Assembly (NCBI GenBank): GCA_028284005.1
Contig: JANQSO010000011.1
Span: 1-64,000, forward strand
Direction of reading: 5' to 3'
Length of the DNA stretch: 64,000 nt
DNA from: Flavobacteriaceae bacterium
Lineage (GTDB): Bacteria > Bacteroidota > Bacteroidia > Flavobacteriales > Flavobacteriaceae
Part shown: positions 54,265 to 63,608 of the stretch, piece by piece
Layout: each line of letters begins with the position of its first letter
Numbering within the stretch: the stretch's first letter is position 1
Program-made: the position numbers and the translations under genes
Notes under the pieces: generated by a model
Seen by the model: the letters and a program-made list of their open reading frames with translations, nothing else
Database searches by the model: none
What the model was told of the DNA's origin: nothing

Positions 54265-55350
54265 ATGAAAGAATTAAATTACAAATTCAAGCTTTTGAAA
54301 AATAAAACAATTCTGGTTGCTCCTTTGCATTGGGGTTTGGGGCATGCCACACGCTGTATTCCTATTATTCGGGAATTATTGAAGACCTGTAATGTTATTA
54401 TAGCTTCAGATGGAGCCGCCTTATTATTACTACAAAAAGAATTCCCGCAACTACAATCCATCGAATTACCTTCTTATAATATTACCTATCCAAAAAAAGG
54501 AGAATATTTTAAATGGTCATTGTTCTTTAAATTACCTCATATAAAAAAGACAATTGCTTCCGAAAAAAAAATTGTCAAAAAGCTCGTATCTGAAAATACG
54601 ATCGATGGTATTATCAGTGACAATCGATTTGGGGTACACAGCAAAAAAGTTCCTTCGGTATTTATAACACATCAACTTAATGTACTTTCGGGAAAAACCA
54701 CTTATTTAAGTAGCAAACTACATCAAAATATCATCAAGAAATTTGATGAATGCTGGGTTCCGGATGTAGAAAAATCTCCAAATTTAAGTGGAAGGTTAGG
54801 CCATATCAATTCTGTAAATCTAAATTTGAAATACATTGGGCCATTAAGTAGAATGCAAAAAATGGACCTTGTTAAAAAATATGATGTCCTGGCATTGCTT
54901 TCCGGGCCGGAACCTCAACGAACTATTCTGGAGGAGAAGTTAATGGAAGAATTTACAGAAAAGAAAGTAAAAGTACTATTGGTACAGGGCATTGTAGAAA
55001 CAGAACAAAAAACAGATCGGTTTAAAAACATCACTGTGGTTAATTTTATGGGTACTTCACAGCTGGAGACTGCAATTAATGAAAGTGAAGTAGTGGTTTC
55101 ACGCTCCGGTTATACGACCATTATGGACCTTGCCGTATTAGAAAAGAAAGCATTTTTTATTCCTACCCCCGGGCAATACGAACAAAAATACCTTGCAAAG
55201 CGTTTAAAGGGTTTAGGGCTGGTCCCTTTTTGCAGGCAAGATAGTTTTACAATTAAAAAATTAGATGAGATATCCTTCTATAAAGGATTAAAAGGCTTTA
55301 ACGTTCCCAGCAAATTTGATCGTTTATTTGGACTTTTCAAGAGTGAATGA
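54265..55350 (+). CDS. Glycosyltransferase of the GT28/MurG-like fold
   Basis: From ATG 54265 the product is 361 residues (the frame begins at TTG 54223, unlikely). It opens with TILVAPLHWGLGHATRCIPI, the glycine/His loop used to bind the sugar donor or acceptor, then VIIASDGAALLLLQKEFP, and ends with VVVSRSGYTTIMDLAVLEKK and FIPTPGQYEQKYLAKRL, the C-terminal donor-binding domain. The second domain matches GT-B enzymes using UDP-sugars. The acceptor is unknown. It is convergent with the histidine kinase gene, overlapping it by 27 bases. Confidence 0.82.
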   Translation: MKELNYKFKLLKNKTILVAPLHWGLGHATRCIPIIRELLKTCNVIIASDGAALLLLQKEFPQLQSIELPSYNITYPKKGEYFKWSLFFKLPHIKKTIASEKKIVKKLVSENTIDGIISDNRFGVHSKKVPSVFITHQLNVLSGKTTYLSSKLHQNIIKKFDECWVPDVEKSPNLSGRLGHINSVNLNLKYIGPLSRMQKMDLVKKYDVLALLSGPEPQRTILEEKLMEEFTEKKVKVLLVQGIVETEQKTDRFKNITVVNFMGTSQLETAINESEVVVSRSGYTTIMDLAVLEKKAFFIPTPGQYEQKYLAKRLKGLGLVPFCRQDSFTIKKLDEISFYKGLKGFNVPSKFDRLFGLFKSE

Positions 55351-56367
55351 AAATTCAGATCCTATACCTATCTGGCTTTCAACATAGATCTTTTCATCAT
55401 GTGCCTCTACTATGTGCTTTACAATAGAAAGCCCTAATCCACTACCACCTTCTTTTCGGGATCCGCTTTTGTCCACCCTGTAGAATCTTTCAAAAAGCCG
55501 CGGAATATGTTCGCTTTCTATACCCTCTCCATTATCGGTCACTCGTACAATTACTTTATTTTTAATGAGCCCTTCAATACTCACTTCGGTTGTACCGTCA
55601 TTTTTTCCATATTTAATGGAATTTACGATAAGATTAGAGAGTACTTGTTGGATTCTTTCTCTATCCGCATTTACAAATATTGGATCTTTATAATCGATAT
55701 CAAACACCAGGGAAATGTTCTTTTTAGCAGCTTTCATCTCGATCAGATCAAACACATTTTGAACCAATTCAATGATATTGAAATCTTCCTTTAAAAGATT
55801 TAGGTCACCTACTTCAAGTTTGGTGATCATATCCAGATCTTTAATGATATAAATAAGCCTTTCCACTCCTCTATTTGCACGTTGTAAATATTTTTTTCGA
55901 ACCGACTTATCCTTCATTGCACCATCCAACAAAGTCAAAATATATCCCTGGACGGTAAACAAAGGTGTTTTAAGTTCGTGAGAAATATTTCCAATAAATT
56001 CTTTCCGGTAGTTTTCACGAACTTTCAGGCTTTCTATCTCTAATTTTTTGTCCTTTGCAAAACGTTCTACTTCTTTGGTGAGTGTTTCCATATCTGTAGT
56101 AACCCGTTCAGGATTTAAAGTAGAAGCATCCAAAAGGCTTACATCATCGTAGATCTTTTTAATGCGTTTGTATATAAACTTCTCTACACGACGTTGAATA
56201 ATGAAGAATGAAAAAAAATAACATACTATGGCGAACCCAATCAAGAACCAAAAATCAATTCCTTGGTAGAAATAAAAAAAAACACCCATCACAAGTGTCA
56301 AAAAAAGTGTAATGGATGCAGAAGTAAAGGCTGCAAAATTATATTTTCTCTTGAAATTGTCTGCCAT
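55324..56367 (-). CDS. PhoR-like sensor histidine kinase
   Basis: The 347-residue product has two N-terminal transmembrane helices close together, with almost no periplasmic domain. A coiled linker follows (about residues 65-120), then the H-box FIGNISHELKTPLFTVQGYI with His130. N-box, G1 and G2 follow in VLSNLIVNSIKYG, RVTDNGEGIESEHIP and GGSGLGLSIVKHIVEAH. It lacks a clear PAS domain. Its ATG overlaps the regulator stop by one base, so it is translated with it. Confidence 0.92.
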   Translation of the reverse strand: MADNFKRKYNFAAFTSASITLFLTLVMGVFFYFYQGIDFWFLIGFAIVCYFFSFFIIQRRVEKFIYKRIKKIYDDVSLLDASTLNPERVTTDMETLTKEVERFAKDKKLEIESLKVRENYRKEFIGNISHELKTPLFTVQGYILTLLDGAMKDKSVRKKYLQRANRGVERLIYIIKDLDMITKLEVGDLNLLKEDFNIIELVQNVFDLIEMKAAKKNISLVFDIDYKDPIFVNADRERIQQVLSNLIVNSIKYGKNDGTTEVSIEGLIKNKVIVRVTDNGEGIESEHIPRLFERFYRVDKSGSRKEGGSGLGLSIVKHIVEAHDEKIYVESQIGIGSEFSFTLEKSK

Positions 56368-57050
56368 TAAACTACAAACTTATACCCAACTCCTTTAACA
56401 GTTTTAAATTTCTCATCTCCAATTTTCTCACGTAGTTTACGAATATGTACATCGATGGTCCTGCCACCTACAACTACTTCGTTCCCCCAAACTCTATCCA
56501 GAATATCTTCTCTTTTAAAGACTTTTCCTGGTTTTGAAGCCAGTAATGATAATAATTCAAATTCTTTTCGGGGTAGTATTATTTCTTCTTTGCCTTTTAA
56601 AATTTTATATTCTTCTCTGTTTATTATCAAATTACCCAATTTCATATTGGTTTCTTCCTCGGCAGATTCTTTAAAACGGCGTAATAGAGCCTTTACTTTA
56701 CTAATTAAAACCTTTGGTTTTACAGGCTTAGTGATATAATCATCTGCTCCGGCCTCAAACCCGGCAACTTGCGAATAATCTTCCCCGCGGGCTGTTAAAA
56801 AAGTAATAACCGTTTCTGAAAGTTCCGGGATATTTCGCAATCTTTCACAAGCTTCGATCCCATCCATTTCGGGCATCATGACATCCAAGATTATTAAGTG
56901 AGGCTTACTCTTTTTAGCTTGCGAAATAGCTTTCAGCCCATTTTCGGCAGTAATAACCTGGTATCCTTCCGCAGAAAGATTATACCCTACAATTTCCAAA
57001 ATATCCGGTTCATCATCTACTAAAAGTATTCTTGTATCCTTTTTCTTCAT
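56367..57050 (-). CDS. PhoB/OmpR-family response regulator
   Basis: The 227-residue product has a receiver with Asp13-Asp-Glu, phosphoacceptor Asp56 (IILDVMMPEMDG), Thr in TFLTARGEDYS and Lys in YITKPVKPK. The winged-helix DNA-binding domain starts around 130 and ends ...GGRTIDVHIRKLREKIG. This is the OmpR/PhoB architecture. Together with the adjacent kinase it resembles PhoBR; phosphate sensing is not proven by the sequence, although a PhoX-type phosphatase is present elsewhere in the window. Confidence 0.92.
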   Translation of the reverse strand: MKKKDTRILLVDDEPDILEIVGYNLSAEGYQVITAENGLKAISQAKKSKPHLIILDVMMPEMDGIEACERLRNIPELSETVITFLTARGEDYSQVAGFEAGADDYITKPVKPKVLISKVKALLRRFKESAEEETNMKLGNLIINREEYKILKGKEEIILPRKEFELLSLLASKPGKVFKREDILDRVWGNEVVVGGRTIDVHIRKLREKIGDEKFKTVKGVGYKFVV

Positions 57051-57264
57051 AGTATTATAAAGGTTGTTAAAGAAGCTAAATATACTACTAATTACATTTT
57101 AGAAACTTTTACAAGGTAATTGTTAACGATTAGATAACATATTCATAAATAGTTAAATTTTTTCGTTTTTTGTATTTAATTTCTACATTGGGTCATCAAA
57201 TTCGTTTGATTCATTTCTTAATGGCTCCCCAGGTATATTCATATTTTCTTATACCTCATTAAAA

Positions 57265-58197
57265 ATGAAAAAAATTATTCTTTTAATCACACTCTTTTTC
57301 AGTATTATTTCTTTGTCCCAAATTACAGGTACAAGTTTTGAAGAACCTGAACTTTTTAACGGACACTACACAGACACCGGAGATCCCGGTTTAACACATG
57401 AACTTGTCAACAACACTAATGAGCCTCTTGTTAATTATAACACTACAGGAGGAGAATTAGGGTTTAACGCTACATACGTTCCCTATGAAATTCCGGGTGT
57501 TGGATTAACAGACGGTGATCTGGCAGGTGTTACAGATGACCCTCCCAATAGTAGCAACCCGTTCTCAAATGGCTCTAAAGGATATATAATTAGTGATGTG
57601 GATGGAAACTTTATTTTAGAATTTGACCCCGTAGACCTTACAGGGGTAAGTTCACCTGCTTTAACTCTTGATTATTTTTTAAACGAAACAAGTTATGAAG
57701 GTGACGGAACATTGAACGAATCTGCTTCAGACAGGTTACGTATTTATGTTAAGGACCATACTAATTCTTCAGAAATAGACATTTTAGACACTACCGGAAG
57801 TGATATTAATGAGCTTTTAATTGAAGGAACCTGGATCACCGGCACAGCAACATTACTTGCCAATACTACTGTACAATTGGTCATTGAAGTAAGGACCAAC
57901 GCAGGTACCGAGGCTTTCTACTTTGACAATATAGCATTTAACGAGACTTTGAGTGGAAATGAATTTCAGAATAGCCGGTTCTCTGTCTTTCCTAATCCTG
58001 CAAATAGCTACGTTACTATCATATCGCAGGGGTCTGGTGCCAAAACAATAAGTGTTTTCAATGTTTTAGGAGAAAAGGTGATCCATACATCCCTTCTCGG
58101 AAATAGATTGGATATCTCTTCTCTGGAAAGTGGCATATATATTATGAAAATAACACAGGAAAATATGACCATTAGCAAGAAACTAGTAGTAAAATAA
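57265..58197 (+). CDS. Secreted protein with T9SS sorting domain
   Basis: The 310-residue product has a signal peptide (KKIILLITLFFSIISLSQ). A beta-sandwich-like middle region of unknown family follows (TSFEEPELFNGHYTDTGDPG, PALTLDYFLNET, SDRLRIYVKDHTN, VQLVIEVRTNAGTEAFYFDNIAF). The Y/F-x-D-N-I-x-F pattern is common in carbohydrate-binding-like jelly rolls. A T9SS sorting domain (FSVFPNPANSYVTII ... ISKKLVVK) closes it. Probably cell-surface. It stands alone, with its own terminator. Confidence 0.8.
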   Translation: MKKIILLITLFFSIISLSQITGTSFEEPELFNGHYTDTGDPGLTHELVNNTNEPLVNYNTTGGELGFNATYVPYEIPGVGLTDGDLAGVTDDPPNSSNPFSNGSKGYIISDVDGNFILEFDPVDLTGVSSPALTLDYFLNETSYEGDGTLNESASDRLRIYVKDHTNSSEIDILDTTGSDINELLIEGTWITGTATLLANTTVQLVIEVRTNAGTEAFYFDNIAFNETLSGNEFQNSRFSVFPNPANSYVTIISQGSGAKTISVFNVLGEKVIHTSLLGNRLDISSLESGIYIMKITQENMTISKKLVVK

Positions 58198-58219
58198 TCC
58201 CCTGTTCATTACAAATTTT

Positions 58220-58249
58220 AAAGCTTCTGTACAGACAGAAGCTTTTTTT
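58220..58249 (+). terminator. Rho-independent terminator of the T9SS protein gene
   Basis: AAAGCTTCTGT (58220-58230) and ACAGAAGCTTT (58235-58245) pair perfectly over a 4-base loop and are followed by a run of T. Confidence 0.87.
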
Positions 58250-58286
58250 ATTGCCTATTTTTGAAATATATTTTCTGAAACTCCTA

Positions 58287-59261
58287 ATGCTCGAAAAAGA
58301 CATTTTTACAATTACCGGTCCTGAAGAATTTGAAAGCCTCGCCCTGGAAGTTTTCAGGTTTCAATACCATCATACCAAAGTGTATCGAGAATTTTGTGAT
58401 CTTTTAAAAGTAACTGAAGCTTCCGTGAAAAGTGTTGATGCTATTCCTTTCTTACCCATACAATTTTTTAAGACGCATAAGGTTCTGGCTAAGGGCCATT
58501 CTGCAGAAAAAAAATTTATTAGTAGTGGAACGACCGGAAGTGTCCATAGCACACACTTCATAGCAAGTCTTTCTCTGTATGAGCAAAGCTTTAACAAAGC
58601 ATTCATGAATAACTATGGAGATATTTCGGAATACACCGTTCTGGCGTTGCTTCCATCTTATTTGGAAAGAGGAGGTTCTTCGCTTATTTATATGGTGGAC
58701 CACCTCATAAAAAAAAGTGCAAATTCTCATAGCGGATTTTACCTGGATAATACTGCCGCATTAATTGATAAATTAAACTTTTTAGAAGCTTCCCAACAAA
58801 AAACACTGCTTATCGGTGTTTCTTATGCCCTTTTGGATTTGCTGGAATTGCAGAACTTCCATTTAAAAAATACACTTATAATGGAAACAGGAGGCATGAA
58901 GGGAAGGCGTAAAGAAATGGTAAAAGATGAGTTGCATGAGGTATTAAAAAAAGGGTTTGGAGTTGAAACAATTCATAGTGAATACGGAATGACCGAATTG
59001 CTTTCACAGGCCTATTCAAAAGGCAATGGTGTTTTTACATCTCCTCCATGGATGAAGATCATTACCCGTGATACAGAAGATGCACTCACTTTAACATACG
59101 GAAAAACAGGAGGTATAAATGTTATTGATCTTGCCAACCTATATTCTTGTTCGTTCATAGCTACACAAGATCTGGGGAAAAGGCATTCTAACGGTAGTTT
59201 CGAAATTTTGGGTAGATTTGATACCAGCGATATTCGTGGTTGCAATTTGATGGTTTTATAA
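58287..59261 (+). CDS. LuxE/PaaK-like acyl-protein synthetase or acyltransferase
   Basis: From ATG 58287 (MLEKDIFTITGPEEF) the product is 324 residues; the frame opens at a TTG (58251). It shows an adenylate-forming motif SSGTTGSVHSTHF, then METGGMKGRRKEM and SEYGMTELLSQAYSKG. These are the three conserved blocks of the LuxE acyl-protein synthetase family, which activates fatty or aromatic acids with ATP. There is no lux operon here. It directly abuts the next gene, suggesting a shared job in lipid or envelope modification. Confidence 0.78.
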   Translation: MLEKDIFTITGPEEFESLALEVFRFQYHHTKVYREFCDLLKVTEASVKSVDAIPFLPIQFFKTHKVLAKGHSAEKKFISSGTTGSVHSTHFIASLSLYEQSFNKAFMNNYGDISEYTVLALLPSYLERGGSSLIYMVDHLIKKSANSHSGFYLDNTAALIDKLNFLEASQQKTLLIGVSYALLDLLELQNFHLKNTLIMETGGMKGRRKEMVKDELHEVLKKGFGVETIHSEYGMTELLSQAYSKGNGVFTSPPWMKIITRDTEDALTLTYGKTGGINVIDLANLYSCSFIATQDLGKRHSNGSFEILGRFDTSDIRGCNLMVL

Positions 59262-60293
59262 ATGAATACACCAAAAAAAAGTAAAAATGGCTGTTTCTGG
59301 ATGATTGTTTCCGGAATCTTTACATTGATTGGCTATGCAGTTATTAAAAATGTATTTGGTTTTCACAGTTTTATCTCTCTGGTATTAGCATTAGGCATAT
59401 CTGTTTTTTTCACTTTAAAAATTTTTGGCGGGCAACCTAAAAGAATCATTGTTCAAGGGATCGTTGTTATAGTTTCTATATTTAGTGTCTTTACAATTTT
59501 TTCATATTTATTTTCGATCATAACTCCTTACACTAAGGAAGATGTATCATTTGTAAAAGAAGAATCTGTTTCAAGAACAACACTAATTGAAGATCGGGAC
59601 ACTATTACTGTTTACAGAAGTAACCGGGTATGGAAAGATAATTATGGAAATAATTATGCGGGAAATCTTACCGTTAGAGAGCAGGATTTTTACAATTTAA
59701 AAGGGCATATTAATTCTTACAGGCCTCCGGGCGGAGGAAATTTCTGGGGAAACCTATATGATTATATCGACCGAAAAGATACTCCCAGCTTAGACCTGGT
59801 GATCAAGACCTTTGAATCTATTAATGCCGAAAAAAAATTAAACCAAATGGAGTTTGCCGAAATGGTTGTGAGTTGTATTCAGGACATTCCTTATTCCTTC
59901 GTGTTTCAGGAAGAGTGTATGCCTGCCCAGCACTACGAAGAATCCATAAGGCAAATTTTAGAAAAATGTCCGGATTGTTGTATTGGGAATATAATGTACG
60001 GTATTCAGAATCCTGTATCCTTTATTCAGAACTTAAAAGGAGACTGCGATACCCGTACTGTTATCATTTATGCTATCCTGAAGCATTTTAATTATGATGT
60101 AGCTATTTTAAATAGTGATTTCTATAAACATTCCATTTTAGGGATCAACCTCCCGGCAAGTGGTTTGAATAAGATCTACAACGGAAAAAAATACATTCTT
60201 TGGGAAACCACGGCAAAATATTTTGAGGCAGGATATTTATCTCCGGGGTTTAACGATGTTACCTATTGGAATGTGGTACTAACCAGCAAATAA
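59262..60293 (+). CDS. Membrane-anchored transglutaminase-like protein
   Basis: The 343-residue product has two to three N-terminal transmembrane helices (about 12-30, 33-55, 65-90). An extracytoplasmic part contains NLKGDCDTRTVIIYAILK and YKHSILGIN. The G-D-C-D-T-R-x-x segment before a helix and a later His in a strand match the Cys and His of transglutaminase/cysteine-protease folds. A third acidic residue could not be assigned. An additional CPDCC segment lies around residue 232. It follows the acyl-synthetase gene with no gap. Confidence 0.6.
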   Translation: MNTPKKSKNGCFWMIVSGIFTLIGYAVIKNVFGFHSFISLVLALGISVFFTLKIFGGQPKRIIVQGIVVIVSIFSVFTIFSYLFSIITPYTKEDVSFVKEESVSRTTLIEDRDTITVYRSNRVWKDNYGNNYAGNLTVREQDFYNLKGHINSYRPPGGGNFWGNLYDYIDRKDTPSLDLVIKTFESINAEKKLNQMEFAEMVVSCIQDIPYSFVFQEECMPAQHYEESIRQILEKCPDCCIGNIMYGIQNPVSFIQNLKGDCDTRTVIIYAILKHFNYDVAILNSDFYKHSILGINLPASGLNKIYNGKKYILWETTAKYFEAGYLSPGFNDVTYWNVVLTSK

Positions 60294-60300
60294 CATAACT

Positions 60301-60816
60301 ATGAACACACAACTATTTACCCTGGCACTTCTGGAAATTCTACTCTCTATGGTTATTACCGTAGTTATCATTTTTGTTTCTTATAAAATGCTGAAGAAGT
60401 TATTTTTCAAAAAGGAAGAATTAGGTGGGTCTAATTTGGCCTTTACTGTATTTACTTCAGGAATAGTTTTGTCCATTGGTATTATTTTAAGTGAAATTCT
60501 ACCATCCATAACCAATGTGATCAGGCTTTCTTTAAATCAAAATGAAGCTATTGACCTTATGATGATCGCGAAATATTCGGGTATGTACCTTTTTATAGGT
60601 TTTGTAATGGCAATTTTTATAAATGGTTCCGTATTCTTTCTATTCTCTATATTGACCAAAGGGATAAATGAGTTCAAAGAGATACAGCAAAATAATCTTT
60701 CCGTATCCCTAATAGTAGTGGCTACGCTAATAAGCATTACTCTTATTGCCAAGGATAGTATTGCTCTTTTAATTAGTTCATTGATCCCATATCCCGAAGT
60801 AACTAATTATCTATAA
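60301..60816 (+). CDS. DUF350-like integral membrane protein
   Basis: The 171-residue product has four hydrophobic segments, including LLEILLSMVITVVIIFVSYK and GSNLAFTVFTSGIVLSIGIILSE. The N-x-A-x-x-x-x-x-x-G-I-x-L-x-x-G-I-I pattern is that of DUF350, a family of small membrane proteins often found next to transglutaminase-like or glutathionylspermidine-synthase-like genes. It starts 8 bases after the previous stop and ends the three-gene set. Confidence 0.6.
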   Translation: MNTQLFTLALLEILLSMVITVVIIFVSYKMLKKLFFKKEELGGSNLAFTVFTSGIVLSIGIILSEILPSITNVIRLSLNQNEAIDLMMIAKYSGMYLFIGFVMAIFINGSVFFLFSILTKGINEFKEIQQNNLSVSLIVVATLISITLIAKDSIALLISSLIPYPEVTNYL

Positions 60817-60856
60817 AAAATGTAAGGTTCTTGTCTTATCTAAGACCAATTAGATG

Positions 60857-60938
60857 TTATGAAAGCGGAAAAGCTTTTTCATAATTTGGTTGGTTAGTTA
60901 GTGTTGAAAATCCTCGCATTCTTTATGTTAGGATTTTC
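60857..60938. terminator. Two hairpins between the DUF350-like gene and tyrS
   Basis: TTATGAAAGC (60857-60866) pairs with GCTTTTTCATAA (60873-60884) with two bulged T. GAAAATCCT (60906-60914) pairs with AGGATTTTC (60930-60938). The two convergent genes end at 60816 and 60944, so one or both hairpins probably terminate them. Neither has an ideal T tract. Confidence 0.45.
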
Positions 60939-60943
60939 ATCTT

Positions 60944-62242
60944 TTACACCACTTTTATAATGAAGTAATTCTTCTTTCCTCGTTGTAGCAAAACAAACTG
61001 ATCGTTTATTAGATCTTTTAGAGAAATTGAATATCCTTCTGTAACTTTTTCCTTATTTACCGAGATCGAATTTTCTTTTAAAGCACGCCTTGCCTCTCCA
61101 TTAGACTTAAGGAATTGGGTCTTTTCTGCCAATGCACCAATAATATTTAAGCCATTTTCAATTTCTAAAACCGAAATCTCTGCCTGTGGAACACCTTCAA
61201 ATACATCCAAAAATGTCTTTTCATCCAATCCTTTCAGGTCTTCCGAAGTAGACCTGCCAAATAGAATAGCCGAAGCCTCTACTGCCTTTTCAAGTTCCTT
61301 TTCATCATGAACAGTAGTTGTTACTTCTTGCGCCAAACGTCTTTGAAGCAGGCGCATATGTGGAGCTTCCCTATGTTCGGCAACTAATCTATCAATGGTA
61401 GTTTTGTCTAAAAAGGTGAATATTTTAATGTATTTTTCGGCATCTTCATCACTGGTATTCAACCAATATTGGTAGAATTTGTATGGTGAGGTCCTGTTAG
61501 CATCCAACCAAACGTTTCCTCCTTCGCTTTTTCCAAACTTGCTGCCATCGCTCTTTGTAATTAGGGGACAGGTTAAAGCATAACCTTTTCCACCTGCGAT
61601 CCGGCGGATCAATTCGGTTCCTGTTGTAATATTTCCCCATTGGTCACTTCCACCCATTTGCAATGTACAATCATGATCTCTGTACAAATGCAAAAAATCG
61701 TATCCCTGTACCAATTGGTATGTAAACTCGGTAAAGGACATCCCTTCGGTTCCTTCACCTGTGATCCTGTTCTTTACAGAATCTTTTGCCATCATATAAT
61801 TGATCGTAATATGCTTGCCCACGTCACGTATAAAATCTAAAAAAGAAAACTCCTTCATCCAATCATAATTATTCACCATGACGGCCTCATTAGCTTCCCC
61901 GGATGTAAAATCCAAAAACTGAGACAACTGCTTGCGTACACACTCTTGATTGTGTCGCAGTGTTTTTTCATCTAATAAATTTCGTTCACTTGACTTTCCC
62001 GAAGGATCCCCGATCATCCCTGTAGCTCCTCCTACCAATGCAACCGGCTTATGTCCGCAACGTTGGTAAAATGCCAGCAACATAATAGGTACCAGATTTC
62101 CAATATGCAACGAATCTGCTGTTGGATCAAACCCAATATATGCAGCCCGCATTTGTTCCATGAGGTGTTCTTCGGTCTCAGGCATCACATCGTGAATCAT
62201 CCCTCTCCACTGTAGCTCTTCAACGAAATTTTTAAGTTTCAA
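60944..62242 (-). CDS. tyrS: Tyrosyl-tRNA synthetase
   Basis: The 432-residue product is a full-length bacterial TyrRS. It has [19 protein letters not shown] (HIGH-like), [39 protein letters not shown] (KMSKS-like) and a C-terminal S4-type RNA-binding domain ([22 protein letters not shown]). It attaches tyrosine to tRNA-Tyr. A TATCTTTG element sits at 62268-62275. The gene stands alone on its strand. Confidence 0.97.
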   Translation of the reverse strand: MKLKNFVEELQWRGMIHDVMPETEEHLMEQMRAAYIGFDPTADSLHIGNLVPIMLLAFYQRCGHKPVALVGGATGMIGDPSGKSSERNLLDEKTLRHNQECVRKQLSQFLDFTSGEANEAVMVNNYDWMKEFSFLDFIRDVGKHITINYMMAKDSVKNRITGEGTEGMSFTEFTYQLVQGYDFLHLYRDHDCTLQMGGSDQWGNITTGTELIRRIAGGKGYALTCPLITKSDGSKFGKSEGGNVWLDANRTSPYKFYQYWLNTSDEDAEKYIKIFTFLDKTTIDRLVAEHREAPHMRLLQRRLAQEVTTTVHDEKELEKAVEASAILFGRSTSEDLKGLDEKTFLDVFEGVPQAEISVLEIENGLNIIGALAEKTQFLKSNGEARRALKENSISVNKEKVTEGYSISLKDLINDQFVLLQRGKKNYFIIKVV

Positions 62243-62267
62243 AGTTTTGTTGTTTTAAAGATTTCAG

Positions 62268-62275
62268 CAAAGATA
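62268..62275 (-). promoter_or_regulatory. Candidate -7 element TATCTTTG for tyrS
   Basis: On the minus strand TATCTTTG fits TAnnTTTG and lies 25 bases before the tyrS ATG. The nearest TTG upstream is 31 bases away, longer than the usual spacer, so the -33 part is unclear. Confidence 0.4.
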
Positions 62276-62315
62276 GGTGGAAGCATTAAAAGAGAAAAGA
62301 GTATTACAAAAAAGA

Positions 62316-63470
62316 CTATTCTTTTATAAATTTTTGGGTTAGATTGCCTTTGTTGGTATTTATTTTTATAAAGAATACTCCATTCTTTAATTGAGAAATA
62401 TCGAACTGGCCGAAATTAGTTGTCTTTGTTAAAACTTTTGCTCCCAGCATATCATATACCTCTATAACTTCTATGGCCGTTCCACTGGCATTTTCAATGT
62501 AGATAATAGAATTCGCGGGGTTGGGGTAAAGAATGATCTGTACTATATTCTCTTCGTCATTCAATCCTAAAACACAATTTTCACTATAGTCTGCAGTAAG
62601 GTCCTTGATCCAACCGGTTTGACTATTGGCATACGCTTCGTCATCTACCTGAATACAATTTAAATTGGGATTGTTCTCCGCATTAAATATGAGAAGAGAA
62701 GTATTATTCCCATTTTGGATACTTAAGTTCATCAATCGATTATTGTTACACCATAACTTGGTGATGTTGGAGTTCTCTGAAACATCCAGGTTAATTAATT
62801 GATTAAAAGCGACATCCAAAGTAATAAGGCCCGGATTCTCGGTAAGGTCAATGGCACTCAGGTTATTTTGGTTAAAACAAAGTACTTCGAGATTGGTGTT
62901 TTGAGATAGATCCAGTGATACTAGGCTGTTTGAGTTAACATTGATATCCCTTAGATTTATATTTTGAGAAAAGTCAATAGTTGTCAATTGATTATTAGAA
63001 AACCTAATCTGCTCCAGATTTGGATTTTGAGTAACATCTATTGAAGTGAGTTTATTAAAATCACAATAAATTTCTTTAAGGTTTGTGTTTTGCGTAACAT
63101 TTAAATTAGTGATGTCATTAAAGAAGCAACTCAACCTCTCCAGCTTCAGGTTTTGTGACAAGTCTAAAGTTGTTATTAAATTTTGGCTACAATTAAGGCT
63201 TTCAATATTGATAAAGCTCTCAATTCCTTCTAAAGAGACTATTTCCTCCGCCCTTGCGAATAGCCATACTACAGCTTCCGCTTCACTAACCTGTATTTCG
63301 CCGTCATTATTGGTATCGGCATCACTTTCGGGATTTCCGTCCCCATCAAAATCAACCACATTTTCATTGACCAACGCGTTCTTAAAGTTAGCATCAGGAA
63401 TATTTACGATCTGTGAATATACCAAATTGCACATTACAAGCAGGAACAGTATAAAATAATTCTTTTTCAT
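62316..63470 (-). CDS. Secreted leucine-rich-repeat protein, single module, with T9SS sorting domain
   Basis: The 384-residue product has a signal peptide (KKNYFILFLLVMCNLVYSQ). An EF-hand-like acidic stretch follows (VDFDGDGNPESDADTNNDGEI). Then come about ten LRR units of 21 residues, typified by LERLSCFFNDITNLNVTQNTN, and a T9SS domain (ILYPNPANSIIYIE ... GNLTQKFIKE). It is a one-module relative of the three-module protein at 34592 and shares its N-terminal I-V-N-I-P-D-A-N-F-K motif. Surface display is likely; the ligand is unknown. Confidence 0.88.
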   Translation of the reverse strand: MKKNYFILFLLVMCNLVYSQIVNIPDANFKNALVNENVVDFDGDGNPESDADTNNDGEIQVSEAEAVVWLFARAEEIVSLEGIESFINIESLNCSQNLITTLDLSQNLKLERLSCFFNDITNLNVTQNTNLKEIYCDFNKLTSIDVTQNPNLEQIRFSNNQLTTIDFSQNINLRDINVNSNSLVSLDLSQNTNLEVLCFNQNNLSAIDLTENPGLITLDVAFNQLINLDVSENSNITKLWCNNNRLMNLSIQNGNNTSLLIFNAENNPNLNCIQVDDEAYANSQTGWIKDLTADYSENCVLGLNDEENIVQIILYPNPANSIIYIENASGTAIEVIEVYDMLGAKVLTKTTNFGQFDISQLKNGVFFIKINTNKGNLTQKFIKE

Positions 63471-63608
63471 TTAAGCTACTAAATAACAGTACAAGGCCAT
63501 ATCTTCACGGTAGTAGTAAATATACGATTATTCTTATTTAAGTGATTGTGATTGAGGCTGAAACAAAAAATCAGACCATATTCCAACAAGAACTATTACA
63601 TTAGCCCT

